From positions 19,299,103-19,363,102 of the forward strand of contig BTPG01000004.1 of assembly GCA_036245525.1 (NCBI GenBank): a DNA stretch of 64,000 nucleotides, read 5' to 3'. The notes under the pieces are model-generated. The model was not told the origin of the DNA, made no database searches, and saw nothing but the letters and a program-made list of their open reading frames with translations. Shown here in pieces: positions 52,009-63,851 of this stretch; the first letter of the stretch is position 1; each line of letters starts with the position of its first letter. This DNA is from Semisulcospira habei. Its lineage: Eukaryota > Mollusca > Gastropoda > Semisulcospiridae. The position numbers and the translations under genes were made by a program.

Positions 52009-52759
52009 TAGAGTTAATTATTTCCCCAATCAGTTTCTGAAGTGTCAACCTTTAGACCATGAACAGACATTGTTTGGAAACCTGAAGCAGGCCAAATCTG
52101 CGCATGTTTTGTTCCACTGTTCTTGCCGAAACAAGTGCAATGTTGACCCCTTTTCTAATGCAGTCTTCTTTGCAGTCTATCACCTACATGAAACACACCA
52201 GGGATAAGTTTTTTTCTCAAGATTTGTCCATCCCACTGACACACGGCCTTACGTTTTTTCTGTCCCTGTCAAAATTTGTCCGTCAAATATGGAGATTTTT
52301 CCATTAATGGAAAGCCTGGATCAACCTTGATAGTTGAACTCACTGGTGGTGGCAGAATAGTTTGATGTCTCTTTGCTCAAGTGCACTACACAGGGCTCCC
52401 GTTTTAGTATGTCTGTGCTTCTGTTACGCACTGAAACTCAAAATCACATACTGAAAATGTAACGAAGGGGTAGGCAGACGCACTGTAATTCAGTACACCT
52501 GTGTCCGAGACGCATTGTCCTTGTGTCATTATGTGTATCTTAACAGTGTCAGTCGTTCTGTTTTTAGTGATGAGTTGGCTTGCTTTGCTGTGACTGCATT
52601 CAAAATCAAATCGGTTCTGGGGTCCATGAGAGTTTAACTGGATGGGGAATATGTTAGTTTTCGAGTGGTTTGATCATGTCTGTTACAAAGTGTGCACTGC
52701 ATGTTGAACGCATTATTTGCTGTGACGTTAGCCATTCGTACCATTATGGGATGCACCAT
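52009..52759. other. Non-coding stretch up to the DIRS element
   Basis: No gene or repeat recognised. Confidence 0.5.
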
Positions 52760-52966
52760 CATTTATTTTCTCAAAATCATTACTGACGGCATTACTACTA
52801 GGAATGCTTCGCTTAGCTTAACAATTTTAGCCCCAAAACAAACTCGTGTACGTGATGACAGGGGAGGCAATCACAAGTGGTGTCGTTACCAGGACACCCA
52901 GAGTGGCCTCCCCTGACTCCCTATCCGGTGGCGCGCTCACCGTTTTCTGCCAGTCTCTTCGCTTAG
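52760..52966 (+). repeat. Left inverted repeat of the DIRS element
   Basis: TACTGACGGCATTACT through GCGCGCTCACCGTTTTCTGC is the inverse of the right repeat; the outermost 21 bp (CATTTATTTTCTCAAAATCAT) are unique to the left end and reappear inverted in the internal complementary region. Confidence 0.88.
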
Positions 52967-53253
52967 CATCACCAGGACAGGTCGTGTGCGTTTCGTGCTC
53001 CGGCTTTGGTTAGGTGGATTACCGTTGTGTACTGTGGACACTTAGATTTATGTGTTTTGGACTTTCGTGGACGTTGGTGCATTGTGTTGTGCTTGGATTA
53101 CATACATGTTCTGTGGATTACGTGGTGTTGGGTTTTTCTGTGGGATTATCGGTTTGAACCATGTCAAGGTAAAGTATCGGTTACTACCTCTAACCTGTTT
53201 CGACCGGGCAGTGGCGGTGACCAGGCGGTGATGAATGCAAGCCGACCGGGAGC

Positions 53254-54412
53254 ATGGTTCTTTTTCGGAGGTTCCCCGCTCTCACTTTGGTCTGTTTTTC
53301 TGTCCTTTGTTACAGTGCTCAGGTACGGACATGCACCAAGTGTGGCGCCTTCCAATGGCCTAGCGATGGCCATAATGTCTGCCTACCCTGCTCGGGCTGC
53401 TCCTCCGGTTGGACGTGTGGCGAGTGCGGGACTTGGGAGGAAGAAAAATGGTCACAGCTGTGGGCGTTTTACCGGAGGGAGAGACCGGCGCCGCTCTCAC
53501 AGCTGAAGTAAAAAAAGGACGCTACAGTCGGGCAGAAGAAGGCAGAACCTTACGGAACTGTGCGTAAAAGGGGTCTACTACCGCCTCCGGTGCCTCGGGG
53601 AAAAACTACTCCACCCTGTGCGGATGAATGAGCCTAACATTTCGGATCGGGGCTTGCCCCCCATTCAAGCCCGGGCACCAAGAGCTCCACCCTGCCTCGT
53701 AGAGGCCCCGGATATGCTCGACTGCCAGCGATGGGGTTCGTCCCCTAGGCATGTGTCGGCATTTGGAGCTCGGTCCCCCCACAGTAGAGAGGTTGGGCGA
53801 GATTATCACCCCCCCCCCAGGTGAAAGACAGAGAGAGAGAGAACCCAAGCGGGGGACCGCCCCCTCTGAGAGGAGAGTGCCCGCTAGCCTTAGGCCGGAC
53901 CAGCACCGTCACCGAGCCGCGTCTACTACGCACCTCTCGTGGACGGACAGGAAAGAGAGCCACAGAATGAACTCTACACCTCCACCCCGCCGCTTTGAGG
54001 GCCCAGATATGCGAGACCGTCCGCGACGAGATTCGTCTCCTAAGAACGTTTCTGCATACGGAGCTCAGGCCCTGTGGAAGGAAATCAGAAGACAAGATAG
54101 TCTAAGACATGGTAATGTTTTCGAGACCAAAGCCCTAACCCCGGAGGACGGACGTTCGGGCAGCCTACGGGACAGGTTCGTCGTTTTTTGGTTGAGGCGT
54201 CTCAGCTCATTGCATCCTTCCTTCCCCCTGAGTGCTGCCCTCCGTCTCCACCTACGAAGAGGAAGGCTTTGGCTATGGTCGACGCTCCCCGACAGCCCAA
54301 GAGATTTAAGTCCATAACTCAACCCCCGGGCTTCAGAGACTTAGTGGAGGCTTTCTCAGCGCGCCTGCTACGGGACGATTTTGGGGGTCAAGGCTTCTTT
54401 TCGGACGCCTGA
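53254..54412 (+). pseudogene. gag-like region of the DIRS element
   Basis: A Cys/His-rich finger (CTKCGAFQWPSDGHNVCLPC, then CSGCSSGWTCGECGTW) is encoded at 53333-53450, preceded by an acceptor-like TTTGTTACAG at 53309-53318. Arg/Pro-rich segments follow in changing frames (53618-53824, 53751-54317, 54188-54412), with a repeated RRDSSPKNVSAYGAQ / RWGSSPRHVSAFGAR motif. PKRFKSITQPPGFRDLVEAF near 54295-54350 has a counterpart in the second DIRS element (63610-63660). No intact frame spans it. Confidence 0.6.
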
Positions 54413-55259
54413 TGGCCGACGGGGATGGACTCGTTAGGACTGGTATGCTGGCCACTCACAGGCGTTTTCCTGTCCTCTTCCGGCGGTGGACAAGAAGGTG
54501 GTTATACAGTCAGGACCACTGCACAGCACGCGGATGCAAGTAGCAAAAGCTTTGGACAAGATGGCGTCTTTCGCCCGCAACTCGTTGGCTTGCTCGGAGT
54601 TCCTGGAGATGGCGACGCAGTCGGTAGCCAAATGTCTGAAGACACATGGGACCTCTCCGCTTCGTCACAGCTTAGAGATGTTCACAAGGTATTAGTAGCA
54701 GCGAATAGGGCGGCATTCCATGCCTCGGCTAACTCCATGGCGGCGGCGATCAACTGCGACCTTACGCGTAGGGACGAGATGCTCGGACGTTGCCACTCAC
54801 TTCCGGCTGCTGTGAAGACTCAACTGCGCCAAGCGCCCTTCAGCGGGGAGCTGTTATTTGGACCAGCGTGACAGAAGGTAAAGGAAGCAAACAAGGAGCT
54901 GTTTCATCTCACTTTCAGTTGGCCCACAGAGCAGTGGGTCGCGCCCTGCATTTCACCAGACCCGCCGCCTCGCGGCCCCCTAGGAGTCATGGGGGCACCT
55001 GTTCCCTGCCCACGCATTTGCGCGCTTTCCCCGCACCCTCCCCTACCTGGACCAGCAGCACCAAGCAGCGAGGGCACGGCCGGGCTCGCTGACCGGCCTT
55101 TCATTCTCCCGCCGACTCTTGTAGGGTCTCCGGTCGGCGGGAGACTAGCTCTCTACAGCAGCACATGGCATCTGCTGTTTCAGGACGACCCTTGGATTCT
55201 TTCAACCATCACGGAGGGACTGAGGATCTCCTTCCAGTCGTCACCTCTGTTGTGACACT

Positions 55260-56880
55260 CCCCCCTGCGGACTCGGGAGCCAGGGGATCGGGACAAGGCA
55301 GCAGCACTGCACGACGAGGTGTTGAGGCTACTACAGAAGGAGGCCACAGAGGTGGTCGATCGTCAAGACACCCCAGCCTTCTACAGTCGGCTGTTCCTCA
55401 TTCCCTAGCCGGGAGCCAAGTGGCGGCCAGTAATAGGCCTCTTGGCGTTAAACAAGTACATTGTGGCTCCACGATTCCGGATGGAGACAGCCAGAGCCCT
55501 GCGGTCGGCGGTGCAACCCCAGGATTTCGCCGTGAGTCTCGAACTAGCGGACGCGTATCTTCACGTACCCATACACCCATCTGCCCTTCGCCTTCCACGG
55601 GGTAATGTATCAGTTTCGGGCTCTCCCATTTGGACTCAACCTCAGCCCTTGGGTCTTCACCAGGATAATAGACGGAGTCATATCCAGGTTTCGAGCCTCC
55701 AATTACCTAGACGATTTACTCCTATGCTATGGAACCAAGGGGTTCAAGCATTGGAAAAGGACAGAGACGGCCTTCTGGCACTGCTCGTCGGCTCGGGTTC
55801 CTCGTCAACGGAGGCAAGTCCGACCTCATTCTTTCTCACCGGTTTATCCACCTTGGCATGGAATTCTTGACCGATCTCAACCAAATCAGACTTCCCGAGA
55901 AGCAGATCCTGAAGATAGAGGAGATGGCGCGACAAGTCCTAAGCGCTCAGGCGCTTCCGGTGAGGGTCTGGCTAGAGCTGTTAGGACTCCTAAGCACAGT
56001 GGCGGACCTGTTTCCTCTCAGCAGGCTTTACACCCGACCGATACAGCTCCATCTGCTTCTGCACCGGCGCCCCGCCTCAGGACAATTAACTACCTTGGTA
56101 CCAGTCTCGACACTTGTCAAGTCTCATCTCCAGCGGTGGACGGACAAGTCGTGGCTAGCGTCAGGAGTTCCCCTAGCCTCTCCGCCTCCTCAACTCTCCC
56201 ATCTGCATGGACGCGAGCCTCTCCGGTTGGGGGGCTCATCTGCTTCCAGAGTTCACCACGACATCGGGCAGTTGGACGAGGGATCAAGCGAGCAAGTACA
56301 TCTACTGGCAGGAGATGAAAGCAGTGTGGCTCGCGCTCACCCACTGGGAGCAATGTCTCACGTGTCAGGAAGTCCTCGTACCCTCCAACAGTGGTGGCCT
56401 ACATTCAGAATCAAGGCGGGACGCGTGCGCCTTCCCTCTGCATCTTGGTGTATCAGGTCTTCCTGTGGTGCAGAGATCAAGGAATTACGCTACGGGCACG
56501 ACACATCCCCAGACATCTCAATGTCCTCGCGGATTCTCTCTCCCGCCATGGACAGCTACTTCACACAGAGTGGTCTCTGCGACAAGACATCTTCCAGATG
56601 ATCTGCACGCGATGGGAGACCATGTTGATCGACCTCTTCGCCAGGAGGTGGAACAACAAACTACCGCTTTTCGTCTCCCCCATCCCGGACCCGCTAGCTT
56701 GGGCCTTTGGGACGGATTTCTGGCATACGCATTCCCTCCGACAGTACTAGTCCCGAAGGTGCTCCAGAAGCTCAGAGGCAGCAACTCAATCGTCATCCTG
56801 GTAGCCTCCTTCAGCTGGGCCAAGAGCTGGACCACAGACCTCCTGAGCCTCGCCACGGATACCCCGATGAAGCTCTGACA
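55260..56880 (+). pseudogene. Reverse transcriptase-RNase H of the DIRS element, with frameshifts
   Basis: RT blocks: LALNKYIVAPRFRM and LELADAYLHVPIHP (near 55440-55580), YQFRALPFGLNLSPWVFT (from 55608) and NYLDDLLL (near 55705, the catalytic DD). RNase H blocks: MDASLSGWGAHLL (56207), WQEMKAVWLAL (near 56310), AYIQNQGGT (56397) and ADSLSR (near 56530). An in-frame TAG is at 55406-55408, and frame changes occur near 55590, 55760, 56200, 56385 and 56715. Catalytic residues remain visible but the copy cannot make the enzyme. Confidence 0.88.
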
Positions 56881-56885
56881 ACAGC

Positions 56886-57998
56886 CGCTGTTCCATCCAT
56901 GCCCGGAACGACTGCTGTTACACGCCTGGAGACTGTCTGGACGGCCCTCGCAGCTAGAGGTTTCTCAGGTGCAGCAGTGGAAGCTATCACAACAGCCCGG
57001 AGGGATTCTATCCATAGTGTCTATGAGGGAAAGTGGCGAGTACTCCAGGCTTGGTGCGCAGAGGAGCATCTCTCCCCCACGGACTTGACTCAACCACAGC
57101 TGGCCGAGTTCTTCCTTTGGCTTTTCACCAACCAGAACCTGGCCCCCATTACTATACAAGGATATCTAGCAATGGTGGCAGACACTTATCGACACTTGGG
57201 CTGCCTGGACCCGGGTGCCTGCAGAGACCTGGCAGACCTTATGGCGTACTTTGATCGACAACGACCGGCATCCCGTTCGCTAATTCCACGGTGGGACATG
57301 GCCTGGGTCCTCACCTGGCTCAACTCAGATTGGTTTGAATCTTTGAATATGGCTCGACTTGGAGATCTAACCAGGACGACCTGCTTCCTACTCGCCCTTG
57401 CCTCAGCTTCGCAGATCAGCGAGATACATGCCTTCTCGGTGCGACCGTCATGTCTCCAGCGCCGGGCCGACGGCTCGGTGCAGCTCCTCACCGACCCTAC
57501 GTTTCTGGCCAAGAACCGCCTCCCAGCATCGGCCCCCAAGTTTTCACCATCCGTCCTCTCAGGACGACGGAACAGAACGGGGACTCCAGCTTACAGGACC
57601 CCCTCAGGGCGCTTAAAGTTTACCTGCGCAGAACAAAGCTGCTAAGACAAGGGCGCTTGCACCTATTGCTGCCCTTGGCTCCAGGCAGACGAGACATTTC
57701 TGCACAGACGATCTCATCCTGGCTCTGCTGGGTGATACGGGAGGAATACAAAGAGCTCGCCCCTGAACAAGCCAAGACCTTGCGTATCAGGGCACATGAA
57801 GTCAGAGCAGTGGCAGCGAGCATCGCCTTTGACCGCAACTGCGCAGTCAGCGACATTGTGGCAGCTGTGGGTTGGCAGGCCGAGTCTACCTTTGCCCGCT
57901 TCTACCTACGAGACCTGTCCGGCCAGCGCGACAACCTGGCCTTACTGGGGGGCATATCGGCGGTGCAGCACTCCCTCCTGGCGCCTCTGGTGCCATAG
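56886..57998 (+). pseudogene. Tyrosine recombinase of the DIRS element, one frameshift
   Basis: An N-terminal core-binding-like domain (YEGKWRVLQAWCAEEH, TIQGYLAMVADTYRHLG) is followed by the catalytic domain. The box ALASASQISEIHAFS has Gln where the family has its first catalytic Arg. The frame shifts near 57550-57600. The H-x-x-R box (RAHEVRAVAAS) and the Tyr (FARFYLRDLSG) are present before the stop at 57998. The enzyme inserts the circular cDNA; this copy has lost both frame and the first Arg. Confidence 0.88.
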
Positions 57999-58119
57999 GT
58001 AATGCCTAGCTAAAATTGTAGGGAGTGGGTGCATAGGGTGGGACCCTCAATTTTACGCGCAGAGGCGCTTGAGCGTGGGACAGGTGGCCCAGGACTTGCG
58101 GCACCCTCCTCCTATTCGC

Positions 58120-59110
58120 AGCCCCACCCGGGTCTGCCCTGGGGGACTTGGGTGGGGTTAGGTATTTTTTAGTTCCCAGGGTCACCCTGGTCAGCCCCAG
58201 AGGGTGGGTTTTTCTCTCTATTCTGGGGCATGTGTTTCTGTCTACCCTTTGTCCATTCACCTGTATTTGCCTTTTTAAACTCTCCCTACTGTCTGCACTG
58301 CCTGTAGCTCTTAATATTGGATGTGTGTTGCTAAATGGTCTTGGCTTTATTTAGGCCCAATGTTACTTTACTTACGCCTGTCACCCCTACCCGGGTATAG
58401 GCCGTCGACGAGAGACCTCCAGCAACTCCTGTCCTGTGCTTCTCCTTCGATTCTACTCCAGGTGGTTCCCAGTCTCTTGATGTCTGCTTGGAGGTCTCGA
58501 CGCCAGGAGTTTCTCGGCCTACCTCTTTTCCTCTTTCCCTGGGGTTTCCATGACAATGCCTGCCTAGTGATACTGGAAGCTGGCTTTCTCAGACTGTGAC
58601 CGATCCATCCCCATCTTCTTCGCCCAATTTCATTCTCCGCTGTTATCTGCTCTGTTCTCTCCCAGAGTCTGACGTTGCTGATCTTCTCTGGCCAGTGGAT
58701 TTTCAAAATTCTTCTAAGGCAACTGTTCATGAAGGTCTGTACTCTGTTGACTGTGGTTTTTGTCAATCTCCATGTCTCTGCTCCATATAGGAGAACTGCT
58801 TTTACACTGGAGTTGAAAATCCGGACTTTGGTGTGTTGTGACAGCTCTCTGGAACTCCACACTTTTTTCAACTGGAGAAAGGCTGCTCTGGCTTTACCGA
58901 TTCGTGCTCTGACATCTGCATCAGTGCCGCCTTTTTTGTCTATGATGCTCTTAGGCCCAATGTGCTAGGTTTTTATAACGTATTTGACCGGCTGGCGACA
59001 TACATTCAATGTTCTGTTTATTTTATTTTTTTTTTTCACAAGCAGTGCAGGCACGTCCTGAGAAAGCCTTGTTGCTGTCGGGACGTTAAGCAATGTACAA
59101 TCAATCAATC
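58120..59110 (+). mobile_element. Element E (SINE-like) nested in DIRS, itself split by a LINE
   Basis: Starts AGCCCCACCCGGGTCTGCCC and ends with an (AATC)n tail at 59110, flanked by CTCCTATTCGC at 58109-58119 and 59111-59121. The body matches the copy at 44601-44978 on either side of the LINE fragment. Confidence 0.88.
58364..58950 (-). pseudogene. 5'-truncated LINE fragment nested in element E
   Basis: The minus strand encodes a RT C terminus: RARIGKARAAF, KVRIFNSSVKAVLLYGAETW, LRRILKIHWPEKISN, EIGRRRWGWIGHSLRK and KRGRPRNSWRRDL, with a stop at 58368. The 13-bp duplication TTAGGCCCAATGT flanks it (58351-58363, 58951-58963). The RT core is missing, so it is a typical dead-on-arrival copy. 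Confidence 0.9.
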
Positions 59111-59127
59111 CTCCTATTCGCCATTCT

Positions 59128-59240
59128 TCTTAGTAGTAATGCCGTCGGTAATGATTTTGAGAAAATAAATGAATTTTTCTCTAAAATGTATTTAAAAAAA
59201 AACAAACTTACCGATGGCATTACTCAGAGGTCCCTCCCAC
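59128..59240. repeat. Internal complementary region of the DIRS element
   Basis: TAGTAGTAATGCCGTCGGTA at 59133 and the 25 bp after it are the inverse of the left outer end, and ACTTACCGATGGCATTAC (59207-59224) plus the sequence before it are the inverse of the right outer end. The two parts meet head to tail, as in DIRS1 circles. Confidence 0.85.
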
Positions 59241-59265
59241 CTTTCCCGCTTGCCGCAGTCGAGCT

Positions 59266-59489
59266 AAGACTCAGAGACTGGCGGGAAACGGTGAGCGCGC
59301 CACCGGATAGGGAGGCAGGGGAGGCCACTCTGGGTGTCCTGGTAACGACACCCCTTGTGATTGCCTCCCCTGTCGTGACGTGCCGGCTCCCGAGTTTGTT
59401 TTTGGGCTAAAATTGTTGAGCAAAGCGAAGCATTCCTAGTAATGCCGTCGGTAAGTATTTTTCAAAAAAATAAATTTTAGAGAAAAATT
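59266..59489 (-). repeat. Right inverted repeat of the DIRS element
   Basis: Inverse of the left repeat from GACTGGCGGGAAACGGTGAG to GTAATGCCGTCGGTAA; the outermost 35 bp are unique to this end. Confidence 0.87.
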
Positions 59490-59776
59490 AATTTTGCATT
59501 GACTTTCAGTCTTGAGCTGTGTTAAATTGACCGATTTTCATTGAAGGAATGACAGAGAAAATGCAAAAGAAGCTCGAATGCTGCGGTTTTCTACATGCCG
59601 CTTGTCAGATTCTGTCATTGCCTTCCCTTAGGAGAAAGTCCAACTTCAACGATGCCATGTAGGGCCAGAGAAGTTACTGGGCAGTTTGCGGCACTGCTGC
59701 TCTTTCCGAGTTCTTGGTTGTGTATGTTCCAATGACTTCCGCAGGATGACTTCAACACGATGAAGGCACATGAATG

Positions 59777-59791
59777 ACGTGTGTGTGTGTG

Positions 59792-59836
<45 letters not shown>
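59777..59836. repeat. (TG)n microsatellite
   Basis: TG run of about 58 bp with one CG interruption. Confidence 0.93.
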
Positions 59837-59839
<3 letters not shown>

Positions 59840-59951
59840 AGAGATTATCAGTCTCTCAGAGAGAGTGAGACAGGCATTTTCATGATTAACTCTCCAGCAA
59901 AAGAGAATCAGCATCATGGAAAGAACACACAGACGCACCATCACAACAAAT

Positions 59952-60176
59952 TTAACCCATATCATACTGAGACTAAAAGTTTATAAATTTGTACACTGCC
60001 ATATGCAAGCTACATTATAGTACTTACAGATAATGATATAGACCAGTGGCGTTAGTTCAAGAGTAGTGTCAGAATAGCTTGGCGCCTCTAGGCGCCAAGC
60101 TATTCTGGCACTACCCTTGAACTATTTTAGTCGAACTTATTTCACACACTGGTGTATTCCGAATGATAAGGGTTAA
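59952..60176 (-). mobile_element. MITE family A, copy 6
   Basis: TTAA at both ends, TTAACCCATATCATACTGAG start, central TTGGCGCCTCTAGGCGCCAA. Confidence 0.88.
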
Positions 60177-60587
60177 ACAAGAAAGAGAGTGTATACCCTC
60201 TACAATTTACACCTGGGTGTCTACAGACCCCTTACGCTGTTGTGAAAACAGGAGCCCTGCTAAAACAAAATATGAATAAATCATAATAGGTGAAGGGGGG
60301 TGCCAGCATATCTGGACACCTGTGCCCTGAACACATTGAATCCTAAGATCACAATCCCCAAAAGTAAACTTTGTCCTGTAAAGAGTACATTACAGCTCAA
60401 TGGATAGTTTAACCATGGTAGTTCAAGACTGGTGCCAGGATAGCTAGGTGCTAAGAGGCGCTAAACTATGCTGGCACCATCCTTGAACTATCGTGGTCAA
60501 ATCGTCGATCCATATCTTAGTCGTTGTAGTTTACGTGTTGGGGCTGAGAGGGCAATTCTTGAAGTTTGATTATGTAGCTTCATGTGT

Positions 60588-60770
60588 TGACCCATTTAAA
60601 TCCAAGGCCGCATTTCTCAAATTATACAGGTGTCACCTTGTGACTACCCTGGTATGTACCTACAGCAGGAAATGGATCGATTATAATAATTCAAGGGTAG
60701 TGCCAGATTAGCTTGGTTGATCATAGTTGATCCATCTCTTGCTGTAGTGTGCTGGGCCTAAATGGGTTAA
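60588..60770 (-). mobile_element. MITE family A-prime with deleted hairpin arm
   Basis: TTAA at 60767; GGTAGTGCCAGATTAGCTTGG is followed directly by the distal flank. A related diverged hairpin lies at 60410-60500. Confidence 0.7.
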
Positions 60771-62099
60771 TGAGCAGTTTCTTTTATTTCTTGGTGCAAA
60801 CTGGTGAGATAAGTCTGGCAGAAAAAGGGTTAACTATTATGGATGTCTTAAGGGACAAGACCCACATTTGTTTTCTCAAAACACATTACCGATGACATTA
60901 CAATTAGGAAGATACATCTAGCTTACCAATTTCAACCTAAGAACTTGTTGTGTCCATACACAACCAGGGAGGCTACTCTAGGGTGGCGTAACCATGGGCC
61001 CCCAGAGTAGTCTCCCATCCCTCCCTATTCTGTCACATGTCCAGTGGTGACATGCCAGTCTATTCGCTTAGCTTAACGTGAACGGTTGTGTTCAAGCCTA
61101 CTGGACCTTCGGCTGTGTACGGTGTGATCGGTCGTTTCGTTACTCGTGGTTTTCTTCGCTCTTGGACTCCGTTGAGGCGAGGGTTGCCTCTGCTTGGTTG
61201 GTTATGCCTTCTAGGACTTCTTCCCCTTGGCCAGTGGCCTCACCGAGGGACCTATGGCAAGGCCTTTCTTCACTCAGGGAGTGAGCGACCGGTGCTGAGA
61301 CACCCGGGTCATCAGGGACGGCGCCATGCACCGTTCGTGGCAGGTACCCTCCGGCCTCGCAGCTATGATAAGGTAAGGCCTCAGTTCATGCCCTCGACCG
61401 GCGCTGGGTGGCCCGGCCAGCGGCATCGACCGTGGACGCTTTATGCTTGTACGATCCTTGGCTGCTTGAAGAAGAAATTTTCGAAAGCATGGTGAAGCAG
61501 TGTAGCGCGATGGAAGCGTGCTCGGCTGTTACCAGGGGCCGTAGACCACACTTGGGGTAACCATGATGGTTCAGCGGTACATTTTCCTGTCGGCCACTGA
61601 TCTTCCGAGCTGTTCTGATTATACGATATTGTCCTGTGCAGGCACATTACAGGCCCAAGTACTTACCTGTAGATGTCGGGTTTTTGTTTGAAGCGTGCCT
61701 GGCGGGACCTCAGGGGCCCCTCGCCCGGCCGCCTTGCATGTTGCTATGTGTTGCAGCTGCCAAGCACGCGCCTGCCCACAGTGCATGGACTTCCTATGAC
61801 CGAGCATTGCTCATGCGGTTGCCTCCCCGTTTCCGGTTGTGCCTCCGGCCGCGCCTGCGAAAACCTGCGCCGCCTGGGTGGAGTAACTTGGCCGCAGCCC
61901 TGATGATTCCTCGGCGCAAGCAGGACCTGCTGACAATGCACCCTGTACTGGCATGAGACCAACCACCCGCCATGGCGGCTCCCACCTTGCCAGGAGGAAG
62001 GACTAGAAATGGACCTTGGTGAAAAAACGACACGTGAGGCCCAGACCCATCCTTCAGGTCCCCAGATTTGTCTTCTTGGTTCCACGGTGCCCACTCGGA

Positions 62100-62960
62100 C
62101 CTAGCCCGCCCGCTCCCCTTGGGAGACCAGCCAACAGTGCGCCCGCCTCAGTGAAGCTGGCCACAGCGACTTCTGTCACCCCATACCACGACTAATGGTA
62201 CACTCGCAGAACCAGACGACGATAGGAGAGCCTGCTCGCTCGGACCTGGCCCCCCCACTCTTCGGAGGAGACCGGCCGGCAGCGCCCTTGTTCGCCCTGC
62301 TTGGCGATGACTAACACTTCGGGCCCAGACACACCCTACGGGAAGGCTCGCCCGCTTTGACCGGCAATGCGCCTGCCTCATTGAGGCTGGCCACAGCGAC
62401 TTATGTCGCCCCATACTACGATTGATGGCTCACCCGTGGAGCCAAACGACAATACGAGTGCCTGGCGTCCCCACTCCCTGGAGGAGACCAGCCTGCAGCG
62501 ACCACACGCTGCAGTGACTGACCCTCCAGCCCCGGACGCGTCCTACAAGAACTGCCCGCCCGCTCCCCTACGGAGACAAACTGGCAGTGCGCTCGCCTCT
62601 CTGAGGCCGGCCATGGCGACCTACGTCGCCCCATCCTTCGTCCTATGGCACTCCCGCTATGCCACTCCCCTATCAAGACCGGCCGGCAGTGCGCCCGCCT
62701 CACTGAGGCCGGCCAAGACGACCAACGCCGCTCCATCCTTCGACCTACGGCACTCCTGCTATGCCAGATCATGCTAAGATTATCCGGCGCGCCTGCTCCT
62801 GGCAAACATCTGGCTGGCAGCGACGTCGGTCGACCCGCTCTGCGGCGAGTGACCCTCTGGCCCCTGATGCGTCCTATGAGAACAACCCGCCCGCTCCCCT
62901 ACGGAGACCGGCTGGCAGTACGCCTGCCTCGATGAGGCCGGTCCACAGCGACCTACATCA
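62100..62960. repeat. Degenerate GC-rich tandem repeat in the second DIRS element
   Basis: Blocks of the type GACCGGCCGGCAGTGCGCCC...TGAGGCCGGCCACAGCGACC...GTCGCCCCATCC recur at about 62122, 62262, 62362, 62572, 62675 and 62905, spaced roughly 100-210 bp and diverged. Confidence 0.7.
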
Positions 62961-63347
62961 CCCCGTACCACAAATTTGGCTAGCCCGCTATACTGGACAA
63001 GACTTTGGAGTTCCCGGTGCACCTCTCCTCGGCCAACAATCATGCCACTGGGGATGCCTGGCTCTCGGCGGTGCGCCGATGTTCAGCAACGTCGGGCTCG
63101 GTGAGCTCTTGGATGGCTGTCCACCTGGGATTGCCAAGGGCTGTTGACGTTAGAGGCTGGCCTGCTCCGTCTTCGGTCGCCCCGCACAGCAGTGTTCGAC
63201 CGACCCTCGGATCCTGGACGCTCCCTGATGCCCTGCCCGGTGGGACCGCTCTTCGTTTGGTGACGCTGAGACGCACGGCTATCCCACACTACCGGACCCG
63301 ACAGGCCCGCTCCCTTCGTCACTCCCCGCTCCACTGGCCTCCCCCCG

Positions 63348-63851
63348 ATGGCGACGAGGTCCCCAGCCGGCTACCGGAGGGCTCTGTCGCGACACTCCTC
63401 GGGTGTTAGCAGTGGGCCTACTCCTTCCGACATGCGTCCTCTGGACAGCCCTGCAGCACCAACGGCCGTCCTGGCTCTTAGGACAGATTCCCTGCGGAAC
63501 CTGGATGGGCCAGCGTGTCTGCTTGCAGCCTGTCTTCCCTCCAGAGTCCTGCCCACCGTCCCCCCACCCCAGATGGGGGCGTCGGCCGCTTATTGCCGCC
63601 TGACAGGCAAGAGATTCAAGTCCCCCCTCCAGTCTCCGGGCTTCCGGGACCCCGCGGACTTGTCATCCACCTGTGTGCAGCAGGGCAGCGGGCCCACCTT
63701 CACCCCTGCTAAGGATGGCCTGCCGGACTGGCCATCTCCTTCCGTCAGGACTGGTACCAGGCCGTTCCTGCCCAGGCCGTTCCTGCCCCCTACCGCTGGT
63801 GGACCCAGCAGCGCAAGTATAGGCGGGCAGTGCCCAAACTTCACAGCGTAA
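63348..63851 (+). pseudogene. gag-like segment of the second DIRS element
   Basis: A 167-codon Pro/Ser/Ala-rich frame in which RFKSPLQSPGFRDPADLSS aligns with the PKRFKSITQPPGFRDLVEAF segment of the first DIRS. No zinc-finger region is recognised upstream, and the frame has no clear start. Confidence 0.5.

Larger units (their letters stand above)
52760..59489 (+). mobile_element. DIRS-type tyrosine-recombinase retrotransposon, decayed
   Basis: Inverted terminal repeats (about 52781-52966 against about 59266-59453), a gag-like region with a Cys-rich finger, RT and RNase H, a tyrosine recombinase, and an internal complementary region at about 59128-59240 that matches the joined outer ends. No target duplication is seen, as expected for DIRS. 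Total 6.7 kb, of which about 1 kb is a nested insertion (58120-59121). Confidence 0.9.
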
